The position numbers and the translations under genes are program-made. A stretch of DNA of 64,000 nucleotides, from assembly GCA_964036295.1 (NCBI GenBank), contig OZ038472.1, positions 7,524,001 through 7,588,000 of the forward strand. Direction: 5' to 3'. Shown one piece after another: positions 26,332 to 34,632 of this stretch (position 1 is the first letter of the stretch; each line of letters begins with the position of its first letter). The notes beneath the pieces were generated by a model. It was not told the DNA's origin and did not search any database. It worked only from the letters and a program-made list of their open reading frames with translations. This DNA comes from Plumapathes pennacea (taxonomy: Eukaryota > Cnidaria > Anthozoa > Antipatharia > Myriopathidae).

Positions 26332-29300
26332 CGCTCTTTCCCAGGCCTCCTCCTTCCCAGTATAGACAAATTAAACCATTAGTAAGATAATTTCTGACGC
26401 AACAAATGCTCGTGTACTCGTTAGTCATAATTTAATATCATGACATCAATTCGAACTGAATCGTCGGCACAAGCAAACTAGAAATCCTCTGGACCACTGC
26501 CTTTCACCAAGTCGAGGACATGACTACTGAAAGTGAGAATTCCGTTTGAGTTTAGAAAGAGAATTTCAGCTGTTAGGTGACTGGATGGCCGTATCTTCGA
26601 AAAACAGGGAGATTTTGATGTCAATCAAATGGTGGTTCGACAAGTCGAGTATGGTCGAGTAGTACAGTACATGCACTACAGAAGTCTGTACTTTGAATTC
26701 AGAAAGGTAAAAAGAAAGAAAAAAGTGGGACAAAAAGGAACCAATCACCGTATTTTATGGGGATCCCACTAGTCTATATAATAAATCCAGCAACTGCTGG
26801 CCTGGCTCATGTGTTTGCATGTGCGTATTTGTTTGTGCGTGTGTAACGCTCTTTCCCAAGCCTCTTCAAACCTTATATGGACAAATTAAACCAGTAATAA
26901 TATTATGTGTGGTCTGGATTTCTGACGCAACAAATGCTTGCATACTCATTAGTCATAATTATCATGACGTCACAGGCCTTCTCATTTCTTTCATCAATTT
27001 GAACTGAATCGCCAGCACAAGCAAGCCAAAAATCCTCTTGACCGTTGCCTTTCAACCAAGGCCCAAGATGCGACTTACACTGAAGGTGAGAATTCCGTTT
27101 GAGTTTAGAAAGACGATTCCAGCTGTCAGTGACTGGATGGCGGGCTGATGCTGCCGCATGTTTAAAACATAGGTCCGCAAAGCGTACGTGAAGCTATTTG
27201 CTAGTTGATGATAATCTGTGATAGGTTAAGTTCGTGTCACAACGGGGCACGAACTATCATCGAATATTATCACCGTTTGATCGGGGTTTTATGCATGACC
27301 AAACACAAATGCACAAACATGACAGTTTATTATATGATTATTTTGAGCTGATTGACATAAAAGGAGGAAAGTATAGCTTGCCAAAATATTTCAAGTCGTT
27401 CTGTAAATTTCTGCGAGGTAAGCCAGACTTTGACTCGTTCTAGTAGTTTCGTATTAACGTAACACACTCCAGCCAAACAAACCTGTTTCTCGTGCTCTTC
27501 GAACGGTGGTGAAATAGATTCACAGTAAAATTTCCTGTCGACTTTTCAGTCGATTTTTCATTAGCAACAAAACCCGCTAGAGAAAATTTTTGTAAACAAA
27601 CAACTCAGACAAACCAGTCGATCTGGTCATGAAATCATGTGTCAACAAACATATCATGCGAGGTAAACCAGATTTTGACTCGTTATAATAGTTTCGTAAC
27701 GTAACACACTCCAGCCGAACAAACCTGTTTCTCGTGCTATTCGAACGGTGGTGAAAAGGATTCACAGTAATTAATTTCCTGTCGATTTTTCATTAGTGAC
27801 AGAATCCGCTCGAGACAATTTTATAAACAAACAACATGAAATGGCATGAAATCATGTGTCAACAAACATATCAGCGAACGCAAAAAAACTCGGAATAAGC
27901 TTTTATCTTTGCCAAAACATATGTCATGGTCACACCATACAGCTGTGTTCCTTCTTTTGTGAGCGGAGCGTATATTCGCAAATGTGTCCAGAAATGTCGC
28001 TCTAAATGTGAATCTGTGTCGCCCGTTTGCCAGATACTACGGATATGTCAGCCGGGGCCTGAAGGGGGAGCAGATTTCCACATGCAACCAAAGAATCGGC
28101 AACGTTCACAGCCGCCATTAAATAATGACTTCCACGTGCGAGAGAGCCAATTATATTTAGAAAACCCCTCCCCGGAGAGGTAATTTAGCTTCTGACATTC
28201 TGTCGCAAAGTTATAACATTAGCACGGAAACCCTTCACTGGAAATCTCTCTGTGCATTCTTTGTGTTAAGTAGATAATAAAAGACAAACTTTCTCACAGG
28301 ACCTGTACCACGGCGGCTTTTATATGGATAACACTTCATGCTCCTCCCCACTCAGTAGTTTTTGCCCCCCAGAGGGAGAATGAGATGGGCCAAACGGCGA
28401 TTCAACTATCGCCCAAACGCCGACATAGAAGCTATTTGCATATTGCAAATAGCTTCAAAAACGAGGAGATTATGATGTCGACTGGATCGGCAACTGATTG
28501 ACAAGTCAAGTATGCTCAAGTGATACATGCACTACAGAGAAGTTTGTACTTTAGTTTGACACTGTAAACTGCGTTCGAGATGCTTGCAATGAATTAAAAA
28601 AGAAGACTATGAAAGACAGAAGAAATTAGGAAAAAAGGAAATCTGATCATTGTACTTGGTGGGGGTCATGCTAGTTGTTAATTATTATTATCATTATTTT
28701 TTTGTCATCATAATTATTGTTAGATACAACTAAGGGCGCGTTCGATTGGGTCTAACCCGGAATAGGAATAGCGCTGTTGATTGGTAAAATTCTTTGGTTT
28801 GGAGCTGATTTAGGTTGGGATGAATCAGGAGCTGTTCAAAATACAAGCATGGGGTTCTAGAACAATTTCGAACAAAATCTCCCCCAGAACAAGCAAAATT
28901 TTGGGTCATTTTAACTGTTCCTATTCTGGAATAGACCCAATCAAATGCACCCTTAATCAGATGTAACTGTCCTGACATCAAATCTGACAATGAAAGAACA
29001 TTCCCAGGGGCTTTGATTTTATCTCAGTTGTTTAGAGTTATGCATCAATCAATTCCAGCTGTTACCCCCCCCCCCCCCCCCCCCCCCCCGGGCATACCCC
29101 AGGGATTTGTCAAGCCCCATGTCCCGGGGGGCGGGGCATTTGTACAGCAACGTGTTGCCCCGGGGGGTGGGGGTGGGGGCGGGGAATGGTTGATCGTAAA
29201 ATCCAAGATGGCCGCCAAAAGAGAGCTCGTCTAAATCAGTCCACACTTCTACCAACTAGAGCATTTGCAGAAATGAAAAATAGATTTCAAAGTGAAGAGG

Positions 29301-31013
29301 TGTAACTCAAAATGGACATAAAACTGACATGGCATAGTGTTGGAACTCCAAGGCAAGTCATCACTTCGACAACCGATTGTAAACGTGGCCAGATTCCCGT
29401 TTCTCTTGCCCGGAGAGGGTGGGGAACTTGTAATTTCTGGTGACCCAGGGGTGGGGAATTTGTAGTCCCACGCAATTTTTTTAACAAATCCCTGGGGGGA
29501 TGGTAACAGCTGGAATTGATCGATGCATTATCTGATGAAAGTTTGAAATGTCTGGGGTTATTACAGTGCCTGTCTGCACTGACAAACAAACATAAAAACA
29601 GTGACACATTTGGTATACTACACACAAGAATAGTTCACTTGCTACACTACATATACACATTGTACTGTACACTTCTAATTAACAGCAAATGTTAGCCTGG
29701 TCAAGGACTACAAAAATAGGTTGTTTAAAAAAAAACCAAATGCTATTGATACACTGGTAATCCCTTTAGATAACACTAACAACACCACAGAAAAAAGGCA
29801 ATCGATCATTCTTGAAAATATAAACCTTGATCATTATACGCATGCACGTTAACTTTCCTAGTGTGGAACACAAATTTGTGCTCTGGCAAAAGAGCAAGCC
29901 AGGAACTAGTATTTCAATCATTGCTAATTTGGTGTGTTATAAGCACACCCAATTTCTACAAAAACGTCACATGTAAATTATGATTATGCACGTACTTGAA
30001 TTAGAAAGTTAGAACACTTGGAACATTTATGGAAAGATTTGCTTCGCTAGTTAACGTCTAAAATGTTTTACTGTCATCCAGGCTTTGAAACACTTCAATA
30101 TTAAACGGAGAAGAATAACATCGAATATAAAAACAGTTCCCGCGTCCATATAATACTTACTCACGATCGACGTATTATATCTGTTCGTTCGATGATTCCG
30201 CAACAAAATAACTTTCATTTCATTTAATACTGGGACACGTTTAACTTTATGTACTTTGTTGTTTACTGGCAGATCGAATTCCAGCGTACACAAAGCAAAT
30301 AGTAAGCAAATTTACTCTGTTTCGATCGCATACATAAAAGAATGGAATAGAATCACGCGAATAAAATATGGCCAACCCATAGTCAGTTTGTGTTCTTGCC
30401 CTATCGAATCAAAACCAAGGTGTGTCAATTGGCGCCCAATAATAAACAAATAATACTGCTTTATTCCAGTTGTTTCCGACACAGTCTGATTATGTGCGGA
30501 CGTCAATTTGTAGACGAACCATTAGCCTAAAAAGGTAGTGAAACAGAAATACATGGACACTTAGACAAACACATGGATGTTTCGGTATTTGATCGCTACA
30601 TGACAGCCTTTGTTTCGCCAGAACCAAGGCTTTCCGCCCAGAAGTTCCATCAACTTTAAGCACGCAGCTGTTTCATTAACGAACAGTACTACTAGATGCG
30701 CCACGCAAGGGCTTGCGGTGCGAGCAGGAGCAAGAATGGAACCTATTGTCAGAGCAGAGCTTTCTCACCGTAAATCCTTCGCATATTTTGCTTCGATCTC
30801 GCATCTTTCCTTCACGAATTTTGAGGTCTTCTCCACAAATTCGATTCCTTGATGTGTGTGTTCAGCTACCAAAGAGAACTGATCCTGTACAAAGACACAA
30901 GCCAGAAGATGAGGAAACAATCGCTTGAAATACGCTCTTCAACTGAAGGCTCGGCCATCTTCCACACTAAAGTTGGAGCGTTAACTGACCCAAAGTTCTG
31001 TTCCCCACGTCAT
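16751..31013 (-). CDS. FNBP1L: CIP4/TOCA-1/FBP17-type F-BAR, HR1, SH3 protein
   Basis: A membrane-curving adaptor that binds Cdc42 and recruits N-WASP and dynamin during endocytosis and actin assembly (family knowledge). I assembled 13 coding exons: 30990-31013, 30769-30884, 25887-25937, 25519-25666, 24750-24812, 24199-24303, 22372-22500, 21672-21818, 20683-20844, 19606-19727, 18908-19040, 17965-18184 and 16751-16896. Every junction keeps phase, totalling 1566 nt or 521 residues. The start is fixed by the 8-codon first exon MTWGTELW, the conserved F-BAR N-terminus, continued by [23 protein letters not shown] spans about 1-261, a basic linker ([11 protein letters not shown]) ends near 315, HR1 lies about 320-400 ([14 protein letters not shown]), then a proline-rich stretch, then SH3 about 464-521 ([26 protein letters not shown]). 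The protein is somewhat shorter than vertebrate members. The donor after the 20683 exon (AAG|GTTTTG) is weak. It is probably co-orthologous to TRIP10, FNBP1 and FNBP1L. Confidence 0.9.
18757..18843. repeat. 29-bp tandem repeat, three copies
   Basis: Three essentially identical 29-bp units (each containing CTCAACAACATCGAGTGAAC) lie head to tail at 18757, 18786 and 18815. They sit in the intron between the HR1 exon and the proline-rich exon of the CIP4-like gene. Confidence 0.9.
19050..19082. repeat. (AAC)n microsatellite just upstream of an exon acceptor
   Basis: About ten AAC units on the plus strand. On the gene's sense strand this is (GTT)n, ending about ten bases before the acceptor of the 18908-19040 HR1 exon, where it takes the place of a normal pyrimidine tract. 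Confidence 0.85.
19965..20417. mobile_element. MITE with TIRs and subterminal GCGGATT repeats
   Basis: The left end CCGGTGTCCTAGCGGATTTT is mirrored by the right end AAAATCCGCTGTGACACCGG. Both halves also contain several TAGCGGATT/TATCCCC units in both orientations. About 450 bp, no coding capacity, within the intron between the 20683 and 19606 exons of the CIP4-like gene. Confidence 0.7.
21014..21051. repeat. (CAA)n microsatellite
   Basis: A run of about twelve CAA units in the intron between the 21672-21818 and 20683-20844 exons of the CIP4-like gene. Confidence 0.85.
21519..21560. repeat. (GT)n microsatellite
   Basis: About 20 GT units with one GA interruption, in an intron of the CIP4-like gene. 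Confidence 0.9.
22588..22668. repeat. Short inverted repeat (GACACC...GGTGTC)
   Basis: AACTCTCTCTAAGTAGACACC faces GGTGTCCACCTGAGAGAGTT, giving an 80-bp foldback that resembles a minimal MITE or end fragment. It lies in an intron of the CIP4-like gene. Confidence 0.5.
22703..23122 (-). mobile_element. Non-autonomous Helitron, copy H1
   Basis: Read on the minus strand it begins TCTCTGATTACTACTAG after an A, continues with the family's AATACGCTAAGCC and AGGAGGCC..AAGAG blocks, and ends GGGGTCCCGCTAG followed by T. TC at the 5' end, CTAG at the 3' end and insertion between A and T are Helitron hallmarks. No Rep/helicase is encoded. It lies in an intron of the CIP4-like gene. Confidence 0.7.
23216..23277 (+). 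repeat. tRNA-like fragment (B-box type T arm)
   Basis: CGGTCCGGGTTTGAACCCCGG resembles a tRNA T arm with the internal promoter B box, with a weak D-arm-like sequence before it. A complete cloverleaf is not evident, so a tRNA-derived SINE remnant or tRNA pseudogene is more likely than a working tRNA. Confidence 0.3.
23745..23875. repeat. Low-complexity ATTAAA/AATCAA tract
   Basis: A degenerate tract of AAATTAAA, AAATCAA and CAATCAAT phrases in the intron between the 24199 and 22372 exons of the CIP4-like gene. Confidence 0.6.
24419..24470 (-). repeat. LINE/SINE 3' tail with (ATT)n
   Basis: On the minus strand AATAAATGACATTATTATTA resembles the AATAAAGGCAAATTATTATT end of the LINE at 48.7 kb and a related tail at about 32324-32350. 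It is probably a 3' end fragment of a CR1/L2-like element. Confidence 0.4.
25024..25206 (-). mobile_element. Tigger/pogo-like terminal fragment
   Basis: Ends in GGGGTTTAACTG and contains repeated TTGAGATAGTGGG / TTCGAGATAACC phrases, the reverse complement of the CAGT..AACCCC...TCTCGAACT terminus of Tigger/pogo repeats. It is non-coding and lies in the intron between the 25519 and 24750 exons of the CIP4-like gene. Confidence 0.6.
26021..26250 (+). mobile_element. Helitron 3' part, copy H2
   Basis: The 3' portion of the same family as H1, truncated at its 5' side. It ends with hairpin CCCATATTTTATGGG and then GGTCCTGCTAG at 26250, followed by T. Confidence 0.6.
26260..26772 (+). mobile_element. 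Non-autonomous Helitron, copy H3
   Basis: Starts TCCGATATAATACGCTTAGC after an A, has a (TG)n tract and AACGCTCTTTCCCAGGCCTC near the 5' end, and ends CCGTATTTTATGGGGATCCC then ACTAG. About 513 bp. It lies just downstream of the H2 end and directly abuts the next copy. Confidence 0.7.
27164..28456. mobile_element. Unidentified insertion inside Helitron H4
   Basis: About 1.29 kb absent from the other Helitron copies. It contains a tandem duplication (27413-27657 and 27658-27873) and ends in a perfect 29-bp hairpin at 28428-28456 (GAAGCTATTTGC and its complement around ATATT). GAAGCTATTTGC also occurs near its left end (27190). No domain is recognised in its short open frames. Confidence 0.5.
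27413..27873. repeat. Tandem duplication of about 245 bp, two units
   Basis: Both units begin GCGAGGTAA and share GACTCGTT, CACACTCCAGCC, AACAAACCTGTTTCTCGTGC and CATGTGTCAACAAACATATC in the same order. The second has small deletions and is about 216 bp. Confidence 0.8.
28734..28952. mobile_element. Short TIR element (GGGYGC... type)
   Basis: GGGCGCGTTCGATTGGGTCT at the left is mirrored, with mismatches, by AGACCCAATCAAATGCACCC at the right. It is flanked by TAA and TTAA, suggesting a 3-base TWA duplication as in PIF/Harbinger MITEs. Non-coding, 219 bp, in the largest intron of the CIP4-like gene. Confidence 0.6.
29040..29528. mobile_element. Inverted-repeat element with GC-rich core
   Basis: ATGCATC(A/G)ATCAATTCCA followed by GCTGTTACC is present at 29040-29066 and, inverted, at 29502-29528, with one mismatch in 27. 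The interior has a poly-C run and repeated GGGGTGGGG blocks. Open frames across it are compositional artefacts. Confidence 0.65.
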
Positions 31014-32662
31014 GGCACAAGTTGAAAGCTAAAATGCCCTCTTAAGAATCTTCTGGTGACGATAGCACGATGGAATCGCCGACGATCATTTTTGGCATGC
31101 GACTACTCTGCCCGGACATCAAGGCAGCGCAACCCTGGGCCCAAAGGACCATATTCCGTACCATGAGCGTGCCCCACGACGTCCGGGAGGGCTTACGTTA
31201 TTTCCTGCTGACGGAAACCAAAAGAATGAAAAACTTTCAGTTTAGTTTTATACTCTCACGTTTTCGAGAGTAAGCCAACGAAAACGTCTTTATTTGCATA
31301 TGACAATTTCCTTTGTTAGAAGGAAGGGCAAGATTTTTATATAAGGTCTAACTTTTTTTTCTTATGCAAACAACTGAAACTTTCAAAAACTAGGATCCAC
31401 CACTGAAAGTCTGTTTATTTTTGTTTAAAGTGCAACATATGTGGATTGGAGGCTAGGATATGCCACCAAAAGTCTGCATTGCCATTGAGAAACTGAGTTA
31501 GGAAAGAGCACAGCATGCACATACAATGTAGCAGGTTAACATTTTGGAAGCCTAAATGTGGACCTACTACATTGCATGCTGACCAAAACAGAGCTCAACA
31601 ACACTAATTCATTTGAAACCAGGCTGTTTTCGAAAGTCTCCATTTTGGGAACTGTTTCAAAAACCTCCATTTTAAGTCATCCTTGTAGAGCCATGAGGGC
31701 AAAAATGCATAAAAATAATTTTTATTGTGAATGTCCTGAATGTGCATGTCTTAAAACATACCCCCTCTAGTTATCTGGCACAAAAAATACTCTCAGTGGT
31801 ATTGAACAAAGTATATGGACTGGCACATTCTATTCTCAGCCGAGGCATAATAAATAGACCATACTGTAAGTTATGGAACTGCATTTCTACTTCCCTTATG
31901 GCCTGTGCTTCTGTATAATTATTTCAAATAACTTAGGTTCTTGACTGTTTGTTTCATAAGTTAACAAATCTCTGTAGTATTCTGACCTTCTAACATCTCA
32001 AGTGTCATTTAATAGATACCTTACATGACTCCACCTAATTTAGCACTTTAAGTCTTCATCAAGTGCATATACTGTAATGTCAAACTTTTATTGCTAAAAA
32101 TCGATTCTATATCAAATAGTTGACCAGTAGAATATTTCTTGGCTTGAATGTCAAACCAGAGTGAGTTTGGGAGAACTCAAAAGTTTTTGTGTAAACTCCC
32201 TCTAATGTTTACATCAGGCTATGTAAACACTGCATGCATTTTATATTTCTTTAGTAGATGGCAAAGTCAAGGAGGACAAAAAGTACAAAAAGAAAAACCG
32301 TTCCTTCCTTGCTATTTTGTTTTTAATAATAATAATAATTTCTTTTATGGAGCTATTCCCACATTTTTTGGATCCTACAGTCCAATTTTCTTCTATTTCA
32401 TTTTTCCTTGACTTTGTCATATACTGTACTTTGTCACTTGGCCTTCTGGATGCTCACATGATTATTATGTGAATGCCTCATGTAATAATGTGCTTTCTCA
32501 TATTTTGCAACCACAACCCTACTCCATTAGACACATTTTACAAGTTTTAAAATACTATTTACTACAACACTACAGCTACGACTACTGTAACTACAGAACC
32601 CTAACTACAAATAAATGCATTGGAATGAGTCATATCTGTACAATGTAAAACCAGTTCAGCTA
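31014..32662. other. Interval between CIP4-like gene start and aminotransferase end
   Basis: It should contain the promoter of the CIP4-like gene (next to 31013) and the 3' UTR of the aminotransferase. A GC-richer segment at 31070-31205 on the plus strand stays open but has no recognised domain. An (ATT)n-type retroelement tail lies near 32324-32350. No other feature is supported. Confidence 0.5.
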
Positions 32663-34126
32663 TCAGACACAGTGTTGTTCGATGTGACCCTGCACCCAAT
32701 CCTTCAGTGCCAGAATACCATTTGCTGTTAAACTACAGTGCTCTTCAACAAATTCTTCAGAAAGCTGTGTTTCGAGACCTATGGCTTCACTTGCCTTCAA
32801 AGCCTTTGAGCCATCAAAATTAACATAGCACAAACGAACAGTAAATTCATCTACAGGCCTTAAGAATGGCTCACCAGGCATCAAGGTAACCAAACATTCC
32901 TCAAAAATTATATTGCACATCATCTGACAAGTCGTGATGCCTCGAATAGCCAGGGCTCCACGGAGTATCTCAAAATCAGGAAACATGTAGAACCCTCCCT
33001 GTGGCTTGACTATCTTGAGCCCAACTTCAGTCAGGTGCTTGTATGAATACTCTGCAACAACAGCCATAATGCGTCTGGTGTGGGCCATGTAACTTCTAGT
33101 CTCGTCTGACAGACTGAAGCAGGCCAGTGCAGCAAACTGGATTGGTGCTGAGGCACAGGAATAGGTGTGACTTGCAGCACCACGAACAGCAGAATGCAAC
33201 TGATGTAGAGAGGGTGGGTAAACTTGGTACCCCAGCCTCCACCCTCCCGCACTGGCCCACTTAGAGAGACCACTACAAATTATGGTACCCTCAGGGTAGA
33301 ACTTGGCCAGGCTACAGTGAGACCCAGTGAAGTTAAGCCGTCCATAGATCTCATCACACAGCACTAGTACGTTGTTTTTCTTCAATGCCGCTGCAAGATC
33401 CTTGCAGGCTTCCTCTGAGTAAACTGTTCCGGTTGGGTTGTCCGGGTTGCACAGTATCACTAGTTTGTTTTTGGCGGTGGATCGTTTCACTGCTTCCTCG
33501 AGTCTGTCAGGTGTCAGACGCCATTTATCACGGGATTCCGTGTTGATGACAAAAGGCTCGTGATCCGCCAAGATGGCCTGCGGCTTGTAAGTGACCCAAG
33601 ATGGCGACAACAGAAACACATCACCGTTAAACACGGTCAGTAGCAGAAAGATCAGCTCCTTGGAGCCCGGACCCACAATTACTCCGTCAGGGCTGAGCTG
33701 TAGATCATCATACTCACAATGAAAGTCACAGATCGCTTTCCTGAGCTCAGGAATCCCTGCCATTGGCAAATAAGCATTCTCTCCAGCGTGCTGACGTAAC
33801 TGTTCCCGCGCGCTCTCCATCACCGGGAATGGAGACTGGCCAAAAGCGAGATGGTACACAGTTTTACCTTCTTCCATCAAGTTTCGGATTTTCTCGTTGA
33901 GGAGCAGGTTGACTGCCCCTGCAGAGGAACCCAGGTGTGGGCGAGTGAGATCGTTGTTATCCATCTTTTCCACTGTCCTGCTGTCGTCAGACCGGTTTTT
34001 GTTTCGACGACCTGCCCAGATGAGGAAGATAGTACGCGCGACCTGATTGGTTACGCCACGAACACATGGACCATTCACAACATACTGCATATAAGGTTGG
34101 GGACGTGATGAGAAAATGCTCCGCAC
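32663..34126 (-). CDS. Class I/II PLP-dependent aminotransferase, intronless
   Basis: A fold-type I aminotransferase related to aspartate/aromatic/alanine aminotransferases; it moves an amino group between an amino acid and a 2-oxo acid. Substrate cannot be read from the sequence. One uninterrupted frame gives 487 residues. Landmarks: NPDNPTG at 227-233, CDEIY with the cofactor-binding Asp258 and Tyr261, SGLSKWASAGGWRLGY with the Schiff-base Lys289 and phosphate-binding Arg297, and VRLCYVN with Arg431 placed for the substrate carboxylate. All key residues are present. The first about 50 residues are rich in Arg/Ser/Gln and hydrophobics with almost no acids, like a mitochondrial presequence; alternatively translation starts at Met55, just before the conserved domain. 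Lack of introns beside two intron-rich genes suggests retroposition or intron loss. Its upstream side is bounded by a poly-C tract and a LINE fragment within 100 bases. Confidence 0.88.
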   Translation of the reverse strand: MRSIFSSRPQPYMQYVVNGPCVRGVTNQVARTIFLIWAGRRNKNRSDDSRTVEKMDNNDLTRPHLGSSAGAVNLLLNEKIRNLMEEGKTVYHLAFGQSPFPVMESAREQLRQHAGENAYLPMAGIPELRKAICDFHCEYDDLQLSPDGVIVGPGSKELIFLLLTVFNGDVFLLSPSWVTYKPQAILADHEPFVINTESRDKWRLTPDRLEEAVKRSTAKNKLVILCNPDNPTGTVYSEEACKDLAAALKKNNVLVLCDEIYGRLNFTGSHCSLAKFYPEGTIICSGLSKWASAGGWRLGYQVYPPSLHQLHSAVRGAASHTYSCASAPIQFAALACFSLSDETRSYMAHTRRIMAVVAEYSYKHLTEVGLKIVKPQGGFYMFPDFEILRGALAIRGITTCQMMCNIIFEECLVTLMPGEPFLRPVDEFTVRLCYVNFDGSKALKASEAIGLETQLSEEFVEEHCSLTANGILALKDWVQGHIEQHCV

Positions 34127-34177
34127 AGAAATACGTTAAAATAATCTTTAGGGAGTGAGTGTGCTGCCCGGGTCGGA

Positions 34178-34205
34178 ACCCCCCCCCCCCCCCCCCCCCC
34201 CCCCC
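34178..34205. repeat. Poly-C run
   Basis: A near-uninterrupted C tract of about 26 bases just upstream of the aminotransferase start and next to transposon DNA. The copy number is probably unreliable. Confidence 0.85.
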
Positions 34206-34227
34206 TACATTCCTATATGTTCCTATA

Positions 34228-34396
34228 TAGGGACGTAAAGTAGCATTAAAAGCTTTCTATTCATTACGTAAGAGCATGGGAACATCCTTTAGAAGACATT
34301 TATCGCTCACTATTCATTTATTCGACACACTGATAAAATCGATTCTTACCTATTGCTGCGAAATATGGAGTCTCAATGGTAAATACATAGAGGATA
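34228..34396 (+). pseudogene. LINE reverse transcriptase fragment, part 1
   Basis: Plus-strand translation contains RKSMGTSFRRHLSLTIHLFD followed by TLIKSILTYCCEIWSLNG, a motif block found near the C-terminus of many non-LTR retrotransposon polyproteins (SLIKPILLYGxEIWG type). Its continuation, EIRDPIEQVHIKFCKQILGV, is found at 40199, so the fragment is split by about 5.8 kb of inserted DNA. Confidence 0.65.
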
Positions 34397-34411
34397 TTAC
34401 ACGGCGGCGCG

Positions 34412-34415
34412 AAGA
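34412..34415. repeat. Target-site duplication AAGA, left
   Basis: AAGA precedes the left LTR and recurs at 39572-39575 just after the right LTR. It could be read as 5 bp (AAGAT) because the LTR starts with T. Confidence 0.75.
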
Positions 34416-34547
34416 TGTGATAACCGGTACAGAAGCGGTTTTATTTCGTTTCTTGAACTTCACAACACGACTCGTGCTCTCGCTCTCTCGCTCTCTCGCG
34501 CATGCGCCTAATTGCATCATCTTTAGGGTCCAGTCCTTTATATCACA
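34416..34547 (-). repeat. LTR, 3' copy of the Ty3/gypsy element
   Basis: 132 bp with ends TGTGATA...TATCACA, a perfect 7-bp inverted terminus. By eye it is identical to 39440-39571. For a minus-strand element this is the downstream LTR. It is very short for an LTR. Confidence 0.9.
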
Positions 34548-34562
34548 TCACTCTCCTCCTAG
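34548..34562 (-). other. Candidate polypurine tract
   Basis: On the minus strand AGGAGGAGAGTGA lies directly against the TGTGATA start of the downstream LTR, the expected place for the plus-strand priming tract of an LTR retrotransposon. Confidence 0.6.
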
Positions 34563-34632
34563 TGTGAGTCACATACAACTAAAAACGAACATACTGGAAA
34601 TGAACTGATAACAAAAAACATTAACGACTGTT

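Larger units (their letters stand above)
26773..28674 (+). mobile_element. Non-autonomous Helitron, copy H4, with internal insertion
   Basis: Starts TCTATATAATAAATCCAGC immediately after the CTAG of H3 and ends GGTCATGCTAG at 28674. Alignment by eye with H5 shows the family sequence broken near 27164 and resuming near 28456, so about 1.29 kb of foreign DNA lies within. The hairpin before CTAG is weak. Confidence 0.6.

Noticed and set aside
29013-29255. Proline- or glycine-rich open frames
   Set aside because: Artefact of poly-C and GGGGTGGGG tracts inside an inverted-repeat element.
31070-31273. GC-richer plus-strand open frame upstream of the CIP4-like gene
   Set aside because: Looks codon-like, but no domain is recognised and no splice partner is obvious; it could be promoter-proximal sequence. 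Not enough to call a gene.
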